DNA of 64,000 nt from Ectobacillus sp. JY-23 (lineage in GTDB: Bacteria > Bacillota > Bacilli > Bacillales > Bacillaceae_G), in contig NZ_CP095462.1 of assembly GCF_023022965.1 (NCBI RefSeq), positions 62,001-126,000 of the forward strand, written 5' to 3'. Made by a program: the position numbers and the translations under genes. This document shows, piece after piece, positions 63,085-64,000 of this stretch (position 1 is its first letter; every line of letters starts with the position of its first letter). The notes beneath the pieces were generated by a model. That model saw only the letters and a list, made by a program, of their open reading frames with translations. It ran no database searches and was not told where the DNA came from.

Positions 63085-64000
63085 ATGCCAAATAAAATAC
63101 TATTTTGTGCGACTGTAGATTTTCACTTTAAAGCATTTCATTTGCCGTATATGAGATGGTTTCAAGAGCGCGGTTGGGAAGTACATGTCGCTGCAGCAGG
63201 AGACATGGAGTTACCATATACGGACAAGCGGTATTATCTATCAATTCACCGTTCACCATTTCATTTGGCAAACATAAAAGCATATCGTGAAATACATCAA
63301 GTGATACATACAAACGAATTTCAAATCATTCATGCACATACACCAATGGGCGGTATGTTGGCGAGGTTAGCGGCAAGACACACGCGTAAATTTGGAACTA
63401 ATGTGTTGTATACAGCACACGGCTTTCACTTTTGTAAAGGGGCGCCTTTTTGGCATTGGCTATTATATTATCCGATTGAAAAGATACTCTCTCACTATAC
63501 GGATTGTTTAATTACCATTAATCAGGAAGATTATGTTTTAGCACAACGCTTACATGCTTCCAAAGTGGTACATGTACATGGCGTAGGCGTTGATACAACA
63601 AGGTTTCAACCAGCTGATTCTGTAAGGAAACTTGCTTTGCGTGAAAAACTTGGCTATCAAGAGAGAGACTTTCTATTATTTTATGCGGCTGAATTCAATC
63701 GTAATAAAAATCAACAACTCCTTATACAAGTACTGGCGCATATAAAAAACGATGTGCCGCATATACGTCTGTTACTAGCGGGTATCGGACCACTGCAGGA
63801 ACAATGTCGACAACTAGCGAGGAAACTAGGGGTAGAGGAAAATGTAGACTTCCTTGGCTATCGTAACGACTTGGATCAAGTGCTACCAGCTTGCGATATT
63901 GCAGTTGCGTCCAGCATTCGAGAAGGGTTACCCGTCAATATCATGGAAGCGATGGCATGCGGATTGCCTGTAGTGGCAACTGCGAATCGGGGGCATTTGG
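63085..64000 (+). CDS. GT4-family glycosyltransferase (EpsD-like), truncated by the window end
   Basis: 305 codons visible and still open at the edge. N-terminal FCATVDFHFKAFHLPYMRWF, AHTPMGGMLARLAAR, VGVDTTRFQP, and the donor-site region ASSIREGLPVNIMEAMACGLPVVAT with the E-x7-E pattern. Transfers a nucleotide-activated sugar in exopolysaccharide repeat synthesis. AGGGTGAT precedes the ATG, 38 bases after the dehydratase gene. Confidence 0.9.
   Translation, partial: MPNKILFCATVDFHFKAFHLPYMRWFQERGWEVHVAAAGDMELPYTDKRYYLSIHRSPFHLANIKAYREIHQVIHTNEFQIIHAHTPMGGMLARLAARHTRKFGTNVLYTAHGFHFCKGAPFWHWLLYYPIEKILSHYTDCLITINQEDYVLAQRLHASKVVHVHGVGVDTTRFQPADSVRKLALREKLGYQERDFLLFYAAEFNRNKNQQLLIQVLAHIKNDVPHIRLLLAGIGPLQEQCRQLARKLGVEENVDFLGYRNDLDQVLPACDIAVASSIREGLPVNIMEAMACGLPVVATANRGHL

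Overview
The window looks like a chromosomal segment of a spore-forming Bacillaceae, close to the Bacillus cereus and B. megaterium lineages. The main reasons are an alpha/beta small acid-soluble spore protein gene, a Spo0E-type phosphatase beside a sporulation-type histidine kinase, a class IV PHA cluster (phaP, phaQ, phaR, phaB, phaC) in the B. megaterium arrangement, the queCDEF operon followed by a ykvS-like gene, nrdIEF, and dltXABCD. Shine-Dalgarno sites are strong, base composition is moderately AT-rich, and most genes end in clear intrinsic terminators. I cannot assign a species. I see no tRNA, rRNA, CRISPR array, prophage or insertion sequence.

Layout. 0-5 kb: end of an unknown gene, a formate/nitrite-type transporter, a TerC-family transporter behind a yybP-ykoY manganese riboswitch, a KtrB-type potassium transporter, an NAD-binding reductase and a spore protein. 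5-9.3 kb: PHA metabolism (phaJ and phaP, regulator phaQ, divergent phaRBC). 9.3-23 kb: mixed genes, including a radical SAM protein, an MtnB paralogue that has lost its zinc histidines, a CBS-domain protein, a polysaccharide-deacetylase-like protein, Spo0E, a Cache-domain kinase, MarR plus peptidase F, DinB and a large RND pump. 23-26.3 kb: queCDEF under a preQ1-I riboswitch, with a dispersed structured repeat between riboswitch and queC. 26-33 kb: small genes, an SPFH protein, a hidden micro-ORF transcription unit, and nrdIEF with paired NrdR boxes. 33-45 kb: methyltransferase, quinone reductase, IclR with an M20 hydrolase, a GntR/ABC operon, a CPBP protease with an AbrB-like tail, small proteins and LD-carboxypeptidase. 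45-50 kb: dltXABCD. 50-59 kb: M20 amidohydrolase, small membrane proteins, a secreted alpha/beta hydrolase and a LacI-controlled ThuA/Gfo-Idh/TIM-barrel operon. 59.3 kb to the end: start of an exopolysaccharide operon (Wzz, tyrosine kinase, a probable EAR antitermination RNA, an EpsC-like dehydratase, a glycosyltransferase cut by the window edge).

How the genes fit together. The PHA genes make, coat and supply monomer to storage granules. QueC-D-E-F are the later enzymes of preQ1 synthesis, controlled by their own product. NrdI-E-F are a class Ib ribonucleotide reductase under NrdR. DltX-A-B-C-D add D-alanine to teichoic acids. The thuA operon is probably a 3-keto-glycoside route.

The least explained items are: a 14-codon micro-ORF with its own promoter and terminator (29193-29352); the dispersed hairpin repeat whose stem is conserved while its sequence is not; the degenerate MtnB paralogue; and two long perfect inverted repeats flanking the EAR-like region.
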